Origin: Phoronis australis
Taxonomy: Eukaryota > Phoronida > Phoronidae
Direction of reading: 5' to 3'
Assembly (NCBI GenBank): GCA_002633005.1
Contig: NMRA01000052.1
Span: 672,722-736,721 of the forward strand
Length of the DNA stretch: 64,000 bases
The position numbers and the translations under genes are program-made. Below are positions 1 through 12,311 of the stretch, in pieces. The notes beneath the pieces were generated by a model. It made no database searches, was not told the DNA's origin, and saw only the letters and a program-made list of their open reading frames with translations. Within the stretch, counting starts at the first letter, position 1. Every line of letters starts with the position of its first letter.

Positions 1-3000
1 CTTCCGGTAGGCATTGTTTGAAAAGGTTAGGGGGGTTTATTAAGGAAATGGAAATGGAGATGTTTGAATTATTGTCCATTAGAATGAATTAGTTGTATTG
101 TTTTATAGATACTTCTATGTTTGTTGATAAAGAAACCAAAAGAAATTTAATTATTTCACTGCTTTTTATAGCAAATCGAGTCTTTTTTAATTTGTGCTTT
201 TTATGGTTACCTTGTAAATTATGTTATAAGTTTCTCATGAGTGTTGTCTATTCGCATAATCCTAAACATTTAATTTTTTTGAAACAATACTTATTTTGAG
301 GCTGTTTGCTTTTAGTGTTTTTTTGAAAGTATTATGACATTTTTTTCAACTGTTAATGTCACACTTTTCATCATGACGTAAGTTTGAATTTTCTGTTTCT
401 TCCCCGCTGGAAATTATTTTCTGACTCTTATTTTTAAGAGCTGACACCACATTCCAAGCCCTAATTATTGAACAGGTAATAACTTACCTGGTGACCGTCG
501 ATCTAGAGTAAAATCCCAACCAAGTTAAGTGTCAGCTGCCTGCGCTTGCAAAAACACATCCTTCCTGCTGGACTAGTTTGAAGATGTAAAAATCTGGCTC
601 ATTGCCCCCAATAATATTTATCATTGCAATAGACTCTGCAGCATTTTCTTCATTGGTGGACCAGTCCACTTTTCCAACTGTGGGGGTTACCGTTAATCCC
701 CAGTGCAAACTATCTCATTAGCTTGGCCCTGTGCTAATCCCGATGATCTGTTTGTGGTTGTTGGTTAAGACCCTTGAGTTGAACCTGTGGGGTTTCATTC
801 TTGTTCAGCTAAAAATTTATCCTGGCAATGTTTGTGTTTGTTGTTGTTGTTGCAAGCAGTTTGTCTTTCTTGGGGAGCCACTGGCTTCTTCTATATTCCC
901 TGCCTAATGGGGCCTGACACTGCAATGTATTTATATCTGCTAACTGTCAAAACTGTAATCAGATTTGTTCTAACTCCTCAGAAATAGCTCACTATGACTC
1001 AGAAACCCTCAAACTGGTGTCTTAGTTTTATTTTTGCTTTATCATTGTTGTAACTTATTAATAAACGAAATATACAATTCAAAGTATTTTTCTACTGTTA
1101 TGCCTAAAGATTTTATTAATTATTTTGGAATTATCAATCAATCAACTTGAATTCTGTAATATAGGCCATAGGTTCCCGTACGAAAATATTTTAAAATACT
1201 TAGGTGTAGATGGGATCATATTTGTTCACAATGTTTCAAATCAGACGTGGACTTCTGCGCACAGACTGCTATATGTGAATTCATGATCATATCGACATGA
1301 GACCATGTAAAAGTATTAAGTGCAGAATTCTTAGGCTGTGTTTCAGCCAGAGTTCAGCCAGTTTTGGTTGAGGAAATCATGTGCCTGAGGTCCACAACAA
1401 CTTGCAAATACGCGATCCTGGTTAGTAAAATTAGGGAAAAAATCATGGAAGGAGCGTTTATAGTTTTGTGATCTGATCCTGATGGAATGTTTTCAGGAAT
1501 ATGCAAGTAGTTCAGCCAAGACTTAGAACCATTCATTCCTCTGTCAAAATGATACTGAATCCTGAAACAGAAAAATTGTGTTGACCATCCATGAGGAGGT
1601 GTGTCATGCTTACCTTTGATTGCTGAATCCTGCGTAGTATTCTTATTGTGAAGACTGATGTCAGACCAAGATCTAGTCCCGTGTATAGCCATATATTAGT
1701 GTGTCCACACTCCACCAATTATTCATTGTAAATAGTAATTTCCGTGGGCAGCCAAGTTACTGTGGACGCGTGTTAGTCAGAGGCCTCTGTACAAAACCAC
1801 CGACCCCCTACGCTGTAGCTTGCACCCTTGTGGGAAAGTTACAAACAAAACATACCCTTTTATTCCTGTTGTTTATCCTTCTCGTACATTGTTACTGTTG
1901 CCGGTAATAAAAGCAGCTCCCTTTAAATGACAGGTTTACTTGTCATTGTTGGGAAGTTGCTGCCTCAGTTATCGCAATATTTACTTTCCCTCAAATTCAA
2001 CTGGCTGTCGTTTTTTTCTTTTATTGGGATTAGAAACCCGTGGACTTGAAATTGGTTGTGTTTTGTTGCTACGTAATGAGGTGTCCTGAAAGTGAACGGA
2101 TTCAAAATGTTTTTCTGTGTCAGAGTTGAGAGTCATTTTTGTTCCGTTGAGTTATTCATGTTAATGGAAAATTATTTTGTTATCGGCCTGAAAAAACTTT
2201 TCCACTGAACCAATGAGAAATACCCAATGTCTGAACTATTTGAAATTGACACGTGTATTTATCGAATATTAATTATGGTTCTTATTGCTGCAAAACAAAA
2301 TTCTCAAACTTGAAACCAACATTTTCCAAAACATATTCCAAAATAATATATGTATTTTTGTATGCTTCATTTGTGGGTAAACGAATTTACAAAATTCTTA
2401 CATGTAAAATCACAAACAAGATCTAGTTTCTTCAAATTCGAAAATAAGTGCCACTCCCAGAGCTTACTGCATTGCTAAAACGTTCAGAATTTCACCATGT
2501 GTTGGGTTACTGTGCTGATAATGAAGTAAACATTTTTTTAAATTCATTTTGAGAAATTTGACTTAAAATTTCAAGTTACGTTTTATCTTGCTCTAAATTG
2601 ACAGAAACTTTGTCTTACTAGACCATAAATATTTTGGCATCGTTCTATTTTTAAAATAATTTAGATCTTAGGTATAGTTTTTCTAGTGATAGAAAACTGA
2701 AGTTTGAAAAATGCTTTCAAAGGTTCTGAATTTATGTTGACCACTTCACTGCTGATTCAGGGGTAATTTTTGGAGCACGCCCGTATCATTGGGGCTTAAA
2801 AAAATTCATTGACGCACCGTTATTGCTTAATACGGGTCAATGGTCGCATTAAAATTCTGGCACAACATAGATTATTTTGTTTTGAATAATACGCATTACC
2901 TTCAAATTCTAACGCAAGTACTATACAGAGCAGCTGATCAAAACTAATTTGTTAGTCAAGCAAAACAACAATGTTGCGATATTGAGTCTGAAAATACAGA

Positions 3001-5178
3001 TCTAATTGTTGATATATGTTGTCTGTTCACTACTCACGTAATATACTGAGGTAACAGGTGACATCACCCACGTGAAAGTGTGGCCCCTAGCTCCCCAAAA
3101 ATCAAGTCAAACAAAGATAAAAATGCTAATGTGATCCATATGTCCTGTTGGCTCTTAAGTTTGAGGCCATGCAGGTCAGTTGACCTACAGTCACATTTTT
3201 CTAAAAGTGATCCATACTAATCAGTCAACGCGTCTCATAATTTGATCTAAGAACAATATAATTTCTATTCATGTTAACCATAATTAAAGCCTCTTGACAC
3301 ACTTAACTTAATACTGCACCAGCCAAGAAACTTCATTAAACATTAGGTGAATGCTAGCAAAATATTTATGTGTTATTGCAAGCCCGTTATAATAATACTC
3401 TCAGTTCATTGACCAACTACATTGGATCAATGAAAGAATTATGACTAAATACTAGAGAATAACACATTGGCTGTTATTAAGTAAACAGTGACAACCTGTT
3501 TGTTACTGTTTCGGACATTGTCATTGGCTGATCTCCAGATCAGGGCCTCACACAGGTATACAGTCACTGCCACCACTAGGGTCTGTGGTTGATTAAAACA
3601 ATGCATTGGTATGCGGAGTCTGAAAGTCTTGGAATTCCAGGGAAGTTTTGATAAAAGGTGTATTAACTTTCTACTTTCCTACACCTGTCTGGGACTGAGT
3701 CGCATTACGCTCCATGGCCTTTGGGAGTTATTGTGGTTTTATTTGCTAATGTTTGATGGTTCTGAAATGTTTAGAAATGTTGGCGATAATTGATTCATTG
3801 TTTCTTGTTGATGTGGATTTAATATTTACTAATGTGTTGCTAGTGTGCCAAAGCATGTCCCAATTTATATAGGTACTGCAATTGGCAGTCTCCTGGCTAT
3901 TCAAACAGTACATGTAAAGCACAGTTCAGAATATACCCTAAAACTATTTTGGTTGTTGCGTTATGAAGTTTTTGATTATATGCTCATGAGCCATTGGGCT
4001 AATTGTTGTCACAAAGATGTATAAAGCTTCATAAATACAAATTGACAATTTCTGGATAGAAATTGGCAAATCAATATCTGATGGTAAAATAAGTTGTTTA
4101 AAATTCTCTCATCACGACCGAAATGTAAGTTTTGCTGTTATTCCCCAGTGCTGAATCTCTGTAGCAATCATGTGCCACCTTTTGACAAATTTGTTTTTCT
4201 CCACAGAATCTAATTATCTTTAATATCCTCGCACAATCTTAAATGCATTTTGTAAAAATTACTACAATTGCTTTCATTTCGTTATTCATTTGAATATTTA
4301 ATTACCAGTAAACTTCAGAGCAAGCATTTCTTGTCACTGTCTCTGATACGTGCCTCTCAGTCAAAGAAAAAATGTACAGGTGACACTGGGCATATAAGAA
4401 ATATATCTTGAAGTTGACACATCTTTTTTGTTAAAAAAGTAAGAATGAGAAAAAGTCGTGTCGTTTTTTAGCATAGAAGCAAGCTTTTGAAAAACGGAAA
4501 TGTCAAATTTGCCAAATTTTTTAAAGCTCGGCTATCACAGAGCAGAAGCCAGTTGATCAAATTAGTGCATGTACTGTAACAGCAGCCAGTCTTGCTTGCT
4601 TCCCTAGGAGCTGTGAACTGGTAGAAGTTTCCATCAAAATAGTGCAAAGCAGAAGCATTAATTTTTCTTCTGTGCACTTTCATTGTAAGTAATGATACAT
4701 ATCCGTGTACGATAATATCGCAGTCTAAACAAATTTAACTTGGATTTTGGCACTAGTCATACAGTCAGCGTCTTTGTAGCTAAAGCTGTACAGTGCATTT
4801 CGCCCTGTGTAGGCTTCTTAAGTCTCAACAAAGTGGTCTAAAAAATTTCTTACTATGATAGGGCTGGTTTTCTATTTCTAAGAAGAACAGACAAACCCAC
4901 AACAGGTCAAGAAAAGCGTCGGAAAATTGTTGATTTTTTAAAATTCAGGGATTTCTATTCAAAAGTAGGTCGGTCATGTGACACAACAATGACCTATTTT
5001 GTGATTGCCGTAATTCTTCACTTATTTCACTCAAAAATAACTTTTCTATTTTTAAACACTTTCTACCTTGCCGCAAATAGTGGAGACGTTGCCAATATGT
5101 TGTTTGTTGTTTTATAACACAACTTCACAGTACAGCCCATGTAGGTTTGTTGGTCAATGCGATATTTTCTTATTTCAG
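1..5178. other. Probable long intron or upstream flank of the + strand GRL gene; no exon recognised
   Basis: This 5.2 kb is AT-rich and has only short chance ORFs. I looked for + strand exons resembling GRL exons 1-9 and found none with both splice sites and homology. An intron of about 5 kb starting at position 7 (gtaggc) would be consistent with the downstream exon's phase, but this is a guess. Confidence 0.35.
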
Positions 5179-8100
5179 GTATAAGTATTGTGTTCCTCAA
5201 CAAAGATGACGAAGGCAAAGTGTGGGCATACAGGATAATATTCCCGTTAGTTTGGGTCATCATGGTGCTGTTTCCTCTCATACAGGTGAGTTATGTTGGT
5301 CTGTTGACGCGAGATCTTGAGAACTTTGTGAGGTATTGTCACGCATTGCAAGCGACACACATGACCACACTGGCTTTACTCGCAAGATTCTTGCATCTAT
5401 GGAACGCTGCCGTGGTAAGGGCTTAACAAATCTTACTATGAAGTTCCACCAATTCTGGAGAAACAGCCATTTTTGTTTTTCAAAAGGATTGTCACGAAAG
5501 TGCCCAATTTTTCGAAATATTTTGTGTTGATAGCTGCAGTGCAATTATTGTTATAAATATTGTAATTGAAAATTGTATAAAACATAATGCATTTATTTTG
5601 TCTGTAATAAAATGAGAAAACTAAATTCTATTTTCCAATCATATTATGTTCTAAATTTATACGATTTTACTATGTATGGGTCTGGTCAGACTTACCACAC
5701 AATGATTCTTTTTATAACGTAAAAAAACAGCAAATGTGATACAGTTTTAGATGTACGTGCAGATTCAAAGAAATGGTAAACTTCACAAACACAAGCACAG
5801 CAATGCTGTTTGACTAAGATTCATAGACTGACACAGCTCCATAACGTCATGGAAAGCTTATTTCCACTCACTGTCAATGGGGAACAAGTATTGTGGCTCT
5901 GTCTGGTACTGTTCATACTTCCATTTCATTTACAAAGAACACATTTTCCACTCGTAAAAGCACATCAAATATATATTACATTAAAATCTCACTAATTTAG
6001 GACACAGTGTGCTGGATAGGCGACATTTTATTTTCTCATTTTTTCGTAAATGACATCAGAATGATGCTTTACCATATCTCCATTTTGAAAAATTGTGGGC
6101 ATCTACAACAATATTAGAAGCATCGAAACATGAAAAACATATTTTTGGGAAATTTTTTGTCTGAAATTGGTATGATTTTAGCGTATTCTCTAAATAAAAT
6201 TTCAGTAACTGTGCAGTTCAAATGTTTTGCAGATCGTATTCAACAAGTAGGCAAGTTTGTATTAAATTACTTGGACTCAACTTTCTGCAACGCCCTTGTG
6301 TATGAAACGATATATGTTTAAAATCGCAATATACAACTACTACAGTACTGTACACAATTGTAATCAGATCACTGGTACATAATGGCATAACTGTGAGTAA
6401 TAGATTCCACAAGTATCGGCTTACTCGTGACGAAAACCATTCCTCCTCCCCCTGTGGAGACATGTGCTCCCCCTGTGGACACACATGCTCCCCCTGTGGA
6501 GACACATGCTGTGTGCACTGCAAGAAACAAATTTTTTATACGTGATTCATGATATCCATGTCAATTAAAAGTTTAATGAATAGCCTGTTACAAAGAACAT
6601 TTGTTGACCTTTAGATTTGGCTAGAGTAGGGCAATAGTCGGGTGTAACTGTCCGTATTTTGAGAACCAGTTTGGTGCCCGTTATTCATTGGAGAAAATTG
6701 GTTCTCAAAATTCAGGCACGTTATATCCGACCATTACCAAGAGTTGGATAAACTATAACACAGGCTGGTTTACCTTTCCATTTTTAATTTCTGAAGTTAG
6801 ACAGTCACTTAAAGTGGCAAAAAAGATAATATGCAATTATAATTTGTTGCCCTTGTACTATGACTGCAAATACTTTTGTGTAAGTTGTTTTCTCAAATGA
6901 TGTATTTTTACTATGTTGTGATTTGATTTGGAGATTGCTGAGCATTATCAATGCTTTTTCATGCTGTAGAAAAAATGAGTAAGGGAAATTTCCAACAAAT
7001 TTTCCTAGGCCATTAAAAAGTACATAGTTTTTGCAAAATCCATGTTTCAGTAATTTGGCAGCAGCTATTCCAAAAATTATCATTTTCCTATTTTAGGAAG
7101 TCTGACTATTAAACAGTCGACATTTTACAAGGTGGTTTTATTACCACTTTACTGTGTACAAATCATGCAAATATGAACTACCATAAAATTTCCCCTATTT
7201 GGAAAAATGAAAAAATAATTATTTTTCTCAAGGTCGGAGCTCATCACAAATTCTAGAAATAGGCAATATTGGCCATCTCATATTCAAGAACCACCGGAAA
7301 GACAGCAAAATTACCCATTCTGTGGATGCAAAACACATCTGAAATTTGAAAAATATGATGGATGCCAAAATTGCCCTTTTACCTAACTCCAGAATGAAGG
7401 AAATTCAATTTTTGTAGGAGTTTCCATGTCCCATATTTGAGAGACTGCCCCAAATAGGAGAATTTTTACCATAAGTAGAAATTTCTTTATATTTAGCTTT
7501 GATTAAGAAATTTCACAAATTTATAGTTACCATTCCACCATGTGAACATTTACTGTAATCAGTTACTAAAAAAAATTTTTCCAAAAAGGTGTGTCTTAGT
7601 AATTTCTAAGATAGCAAGGCTGAGTTCCGTAGACACAAGAATCTCACGATGGGAGCTTGTGTGATTGTATGCTTCACTTGTAACACATGGCAATATCTCG
7701 CAAAGACTTGTGTGATCTTGTGTTTTCAAGAGATTCTCAGGTCTAAGGAAGGCGTGCCTGTTCCTATCTATGTATGTTAAGCCACAGGTTGTTGCTGGAC
7801 ATTGTATGGTAGTTCACTTATTTTGCCTAAAAATAATTAGTAAAATGTCCATTTTCCATTTTGCAAAAGCTCATTATATTTACCAAAAATTGTTTTATGA
7901 AACCTGCACAGTACAAGCCATGCTAGTAATAAACTAAAATTTTCTTGATCTTTATTTTTGTGGAGAAATTTGACACATTGAAATTTCACTTGTCAGCCAT
8001 ATTGTGTGCTAAATAAGTGATAAATTACCTTAATCATCCATTCATCCATTGTTTTAGGCAGCGAGGATGAACTCGGTGTGTGCTAAATTCAAGCAGATTG

Positions 8101-9162
8101 CTCTGGATACGCGTATATTTGGCTACCAGAACAACTCTCAACTTGAGCTTGACTCGTTTCTCCTGTTCGTCGCACAAACACGACTTCGGGTAAAGTATTT
8201 AATCCCACTGTTGCTAAGACAGGTTCTCAGCGGAGTTACAACTATAAGAATATGCGTGTCCTGTGCTGTTTCACGCCAATACATGTCGGTGGGTGGATGG
8301 AAAATGGAAAAACTTGCTGGAATTCATTTAATGGCAATGGTGAAACCTGTTGAAAATCATGCTTTCAGGGCTGCCTTCCATAGTCTTATGACACTCACGA
8401 GAAAAGTTAGTGTGGTCACATGGTTTGTTTGTATGACGATATGTCGTGAAGTCTTGAGTGATGTTTTGTTTTCGTGAATGTCCAATACACCCATCACGTA
8501 TACACACTTTTGAGATATCGGCAGCATTTAAGTTTTCTGTCATCGTTGGTGAAGACGTTACTGTGGTGATGTGTCCACTTCTGACCTGTTTTAGTGAGAG
8601 TGTGACTGCATTTGAAGATCCTGTTGCCTTTTTATTGACAAAACGAGTTCTCCGATTTTTACTCACTAAAGCGCACAAATAAAGGTACAATTGTTTTGAG
8701 TTGTTAGATTGCGTTAGCTCTTTTTGATTGAGCATTAGTCTGTTTTCGATTTTTTTGTTGTCAAGTTGAGATTGTAAAAACAAGCTGTTTCTCAGATTAC
8801 CATATCCCTTCTAGGACTGTTAGAAACATCACACAGTCTTTATTGGTTTTTGTCACTTCGACACTCATTTTTAGACACATTTAGCATATACTGAAGCATG
8901 TCAGTAAATCATCACACAATTTGGTTTGGTAGCTTAGCTGTGTCTACAACTTCAGGACTCCGTGAAACCTTCGTGTGTTTGTCTCGTCACTGAGGTTATT
9001 TTGCACTTCCACCACTAATAGCGGCCGTTTTTCTACATCTTCTAGGCCAAAGTTTTCCACATCCCTATCCGCCCATCCTATCTGATTGGACTGTTGGTAT
9101 TGACTGGATTCATGCTACTGGTGTTGTTCCAAACCAGTGTGATTGGCAGCAGATTGGTGTAG
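5179..9162 (+). CDS. Gustatory-receptor-like (GRL) seven-helix protein, 3' part only (last three exons)
   Basis: Three exons join in frame: 5179-5285 (starts in phase 1 after tttcag, ends before gtgag), 8058-8189 (after gttttag, ends before gtaaag) and 9046-9162 (after tctag, ends TAG). They give 118 codons. The first exon encodes a hydrophobic helix, VWVIMVLFPLIQ, which matches helix 6. The second begins AARM and carries FGYQNNSQLELDSFLLF. The third carries AKVFHIPIRPSYL and then helix 7, ending LVLFQTSVIGSRLV. Exon boundaries, phases and motifs match exons 10-12 of the complete - strand gene at 12312-22482, so the two are paralogues. The gustatory receptor/GRL assignment rests on that gene's topology and on a helix 7 ending LxLFQ; it is inference. 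I could not find the upstream exons between 1 and 5178. Bases 1-6 followed by gtaggc could be the end of the previous exon, because the phase fits, but six bases prove nothing. The expected role is a plasma-membrane ligand-gated channel or receptor; the ligand is unknown. Confidence 0.8.
6446..6508. repeat. 21-bp tandem repeat, three copies, in a GRL intron
   Basis: The unit ctccccctgtggagacacatg recurs three times with one to three differences, at 6446-6466, 6467-6487 and 6488-6508. On the - strand it reads as a repeated SPQGEHM-type peptide, but there is no sign that this is a gene. Confidence 0.85.
7180..7475. repeat. MITE-like element with terminal inverted repeats in a GRL intron
   Basis: The left end contains aaatttcccctatttgg and the right end ccaaataggagaattttt, which form an imperfect inverted repeat of about 17 bp around some 250 bp of AT-rich DNA. 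There is no coding capacity. No clear target duplication was seen. Confidence 0.5.
7820..8035. repeat. Dispersed repeat, copy 1 (second copy at 31555-31795)
   Basis: This stretch shares a series of blocks with 31555-31795 in the same orientation, including 'cacagtac..gccat..tagtaa.agactaaaatttt' and 'gccatattg.gtgc.aaataagtg'. A third relic of the distal block (cacttgtcggccatattgtg) is at about 58937-58960. It lies just upstream of the exon at 8058. No coding capacity is visible, so it is probably an old non-autonomous element. Confidence 0.55.
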
Positions 9163-9671
9163 TGTGCTGCCACCTTTGGGCAAAGGACCACACTTTTCAA
9201 GACCCAGGAAAGTTGCTCATGTTGGATTGTGATTAGCAGTCAAAAAATGGTGTGATTTGCTTCCATCTTCAAGCGCAGGACTTAACTGAACTCATCAATG
9301 GTGCTAGTATTAAAAAGTGAGGGAAATTGTATGGGTGTTGTGTGCTGCCATCTTCAGGTGGAGAACCAAATTAGTTACAGGACACAAGGATGATGGTTTT
9401 GTGCTAAGTGTGTGAATGTGTCATTTGTGTTCACTCTGATGAATTCTATGAATATAGTGTTGTAGTTTGATTGACAGAATGCCTTAATTTCACAGGTTGA
9501 AATCGTTTTAGAGCGTCAATTTTTCTACTGATGTTCTTTGACAATACTGTTTTTGGTATGTAATGTAAATACGAGTCTAGTGTAGCACAGTGTAATCTTT
9601 TGTAGCCGGTATTTCTTAAATATGTTATAAAAATTAATTAAAGCCTTCAATTAAGGCAAAAATGCAATAAA
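9163..9671 (+). terminator. 3' UTR of the + strand GRL gene with poly(A) signal
   Basis: After the TAG at 9160-9162 there is no further open frame. A canonical AATAAA lies at 9666-9671. The UTR holds three loosely similar blocks of about 85-90 nt starting near 9150, 9243 and 9330, each with a version of 'gtgctgccatctt..gg..gaacc', which looks like a decayed tandem repeat. The transcript probably ends just after 9680. Confidence 0.55.
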
Positions 9672-12311
9672 AGAATGATGTATATTTTATGGAACATTTA
9701 TTTGCACCATTTCATGCATAATGTATAACAATTGCAATATGTAGTTTATTGTATAATACACCTTTGGAGCTATATTGAAAAATATATATTTACCAGCAAT
9801 ATAATTAAAAATAAATATTTTATTAACACTCCTTAGTTTCCATTGGTCCGTAAAACTTGAACAACCAACCTACGAAACCTGTCTTTCCCATCGTAAATGG
9901 AGAACTACTTAATTATGGAGCCACTGAAGCAAATTTATTGCCAATGTACACATACGGGAGTAAGGTCCAAGGTAATCTGCCAACTTCAAATTGGAATAGA
10001 TTCAGTTAAAAGCAACTAATCTAGTTTTAAAAGTAACCTGTTCATGAAAAAATCTTTAAAACGGTCTCTATGCTACATCAGGTGTTATGAAACAAACCCT
10101 TGAGTGGAATTGATATTAACTAATAGTATATATTCGAAATGAATTACGAAGCCAAAACTAATCTCTCAGAAGGGAGTTAGCTTTACAATGTATGGCCAAG
10201 TAGTAAAGCAGCTGCTGCGTATCTATTCATTGCTCTTTTTCAACTGGGTGAATGAGTTGATTCTCCCACAGTTGTTCACTGGAAACGAACTGATTTGGAA
10301 TGAATTCACCAGATACAAATCCAATGATGGATCAAGTCTTATCAAGGATGGCGAATGGGAAACGCAGCTAAAAATAATGCACTTTTCTCACAATTAAATG
10401 ACTTTGAAATCTCTCAATGTTTCCTGCATTTTAAATATAACCAGGCTGTAAAATAATCTTTTATCCCATACACGTTTAACCTGTCGAGAGCAATACGGCC
10501 ACGTAATAATGTTTTCAGTATTCACCTCCCGCACTGCTTCAACGGTGACCTCTGATGGAAAGTTCAAATGGTAGGTAAGTGTAGACTTGACATATTTAGC
10601 CAGTTCAATTATCAAAGTTTCAGAATATAGTTCTAAGTAATACAGTTGCAGCAGTATAAATAACACTCGACATGCAATCGGGCCCCAAACCTAACATCTT
10701 GTAAAAAACTTAATTATGACACTTCCATCTCAGTTTTCAGTTGCTAAATATTATACCGTCTGCAACTCGGGCACCTATTCCTCTCTATTTAAAATATCAA
10801 TCTCATGAAAATAGTTAAATATCAACATTATTTAACTATTTTCATGAGATTGTTTTCATCTTTGTTATTTCTTTTCAATTAATAAATCGTTTTATTTAAA
10901 ACAGTTTCTTTTACTAGAGAAAACCTGCAACCTAACAAGCAAGTACATACACATAGGATGTGATTCGCCACATGGACAGTCTGATTGAAGTATTTTAATT
11001 AAAAAATCTGCAGAAAAAAATGAAAGAAACTTTAGGAATTCAAAGCAAATGGGATAAATACAAAACCTACCTACATTGGTATAGATGAAGTAATATCCCA
11101 CTCGACATTGTTCCATATGTCGATACGCGGAATAATGTCTCGTGGTATATTACTTCATGTACGCCACTCTCGGTACATTTTGTGTATTTCACAAGAGTTC
11201 TCCACTTATTGCAAGAGTTCAGTTTCAACAACTTTTGAATTTGCACCAACACTCAATAAATGAAAATTTTCATCTGCAACAGAAAAACAACGCGCTGCAT
11301 TCATTTGAGTATTTTTTGGTAATTTGGAGGTGGGTAACACACAAACCAGGTTACTAAGATAGTCATGAGTTCAGAGTATAATCTGAGACCATATTAAAAT
11401 AATCTGCTACATTACCAAACACCGAATTAAACCCTCTGTCTGCTGTACATGGCCAGCTAATTGACTTTTAATTGGAAAAATGTTCATCCCTATCTATAAT
11501 CCATTGAAATGATAATGAATTTAAAGCAATGGAATTCAACATCAGTTTTTAGTTCGCCGTTGCCAGCTTGACACCAAATTACCACTGTGATGTAACGGGA
11601 CACTTGATTGGTTTCCCAAAAACCTCAAAAATTGCAAAATATCTGCGGATGAAAGAAAGTATGTTTCATCCATTTCACAACAATAAAACATGCTGTGCTA
11701 CATGTATGATTGCCACCACGATGGGACCTGACTAAACATCGTAAATATGGCCATGTTGGTTAAACCTAAATAATTATAAGTATGAGATTTGATCCGATAC
11801 TGCACTAGCACCACATATGTAACAGACCTAAAGTTTCAAGTGACATTACACACGGCTCTTGGAGCCATATACTGACTAAGCTAGGACTAGAAATTACATT
11901 CGGATTCCTATCTAATTGAAGCTCCACGGAGCGTCATCATTGGCTAGACATAATCAGCACTGCGTGGGACTTTAATGTGAGAATACCATTAAAAAATTTT
12001 TCAGAATCCTTGGAAGTTACACATGCAATACCTATAGTAAACACATGAACCATTCATTGTAAACAAAGCAGATTTGCAACAGCTACCCAGCCAAAGAACA
12101 CAAAACTTCACTCTAGACTCGACTTGAAAATTGACCCATTACAGAACTTGAAAGTTTACCTAGAGCATCGCCACATGATTTGTCAGTTTTCAAGTTGTGT
12201 CTTCAGTATAGTTCAGTGGTTTTTGGTTTGGATCTTGGGATCAGTGCCACAATGTGACTATTCACTGTCATTTCGTAGAATGTCATTATTTGATAATGCT
12301 TTGTCTTAAAG
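9672..12311. other. Region between the two convergent GRL genes, including the 3' UTR of the - strand gene
   Basis: No conserved coding exon was recognised. The - strand gene's 3' UTR begins below 12312. Possible AATAAA signals on the - strand (tttatt on +) occur near 10890 and 9824, so its end is uncertain. The only clear structure is the perfect hairpin at 10798-10852. Confidence 0.4.
10798..10852. repeat. Perfect 23-bp inverted repeat with a 9-nt loop
   Basis: The left arm 10798-10820 (caatctcatgaaaatagtta...) and the right arm 10830-10852 are exact reverse complements, separated by atcaacatt. It lies between the two convergent GRL genes, possibly in the 3' UTR of the - strand gene. It could fold into a strong RNA hairpin, or it could be a small foldback element. 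Confidence 0.9.

Noticed and set aside
9829-9897. Small - strand frame MGKTGFVGWLFKF... ending in TAA that runs directly into AATAAA
   Set aside because: No splice partner in frame, no homology recognised, and the GRL gene already has its stop at 12312; treated as chance.
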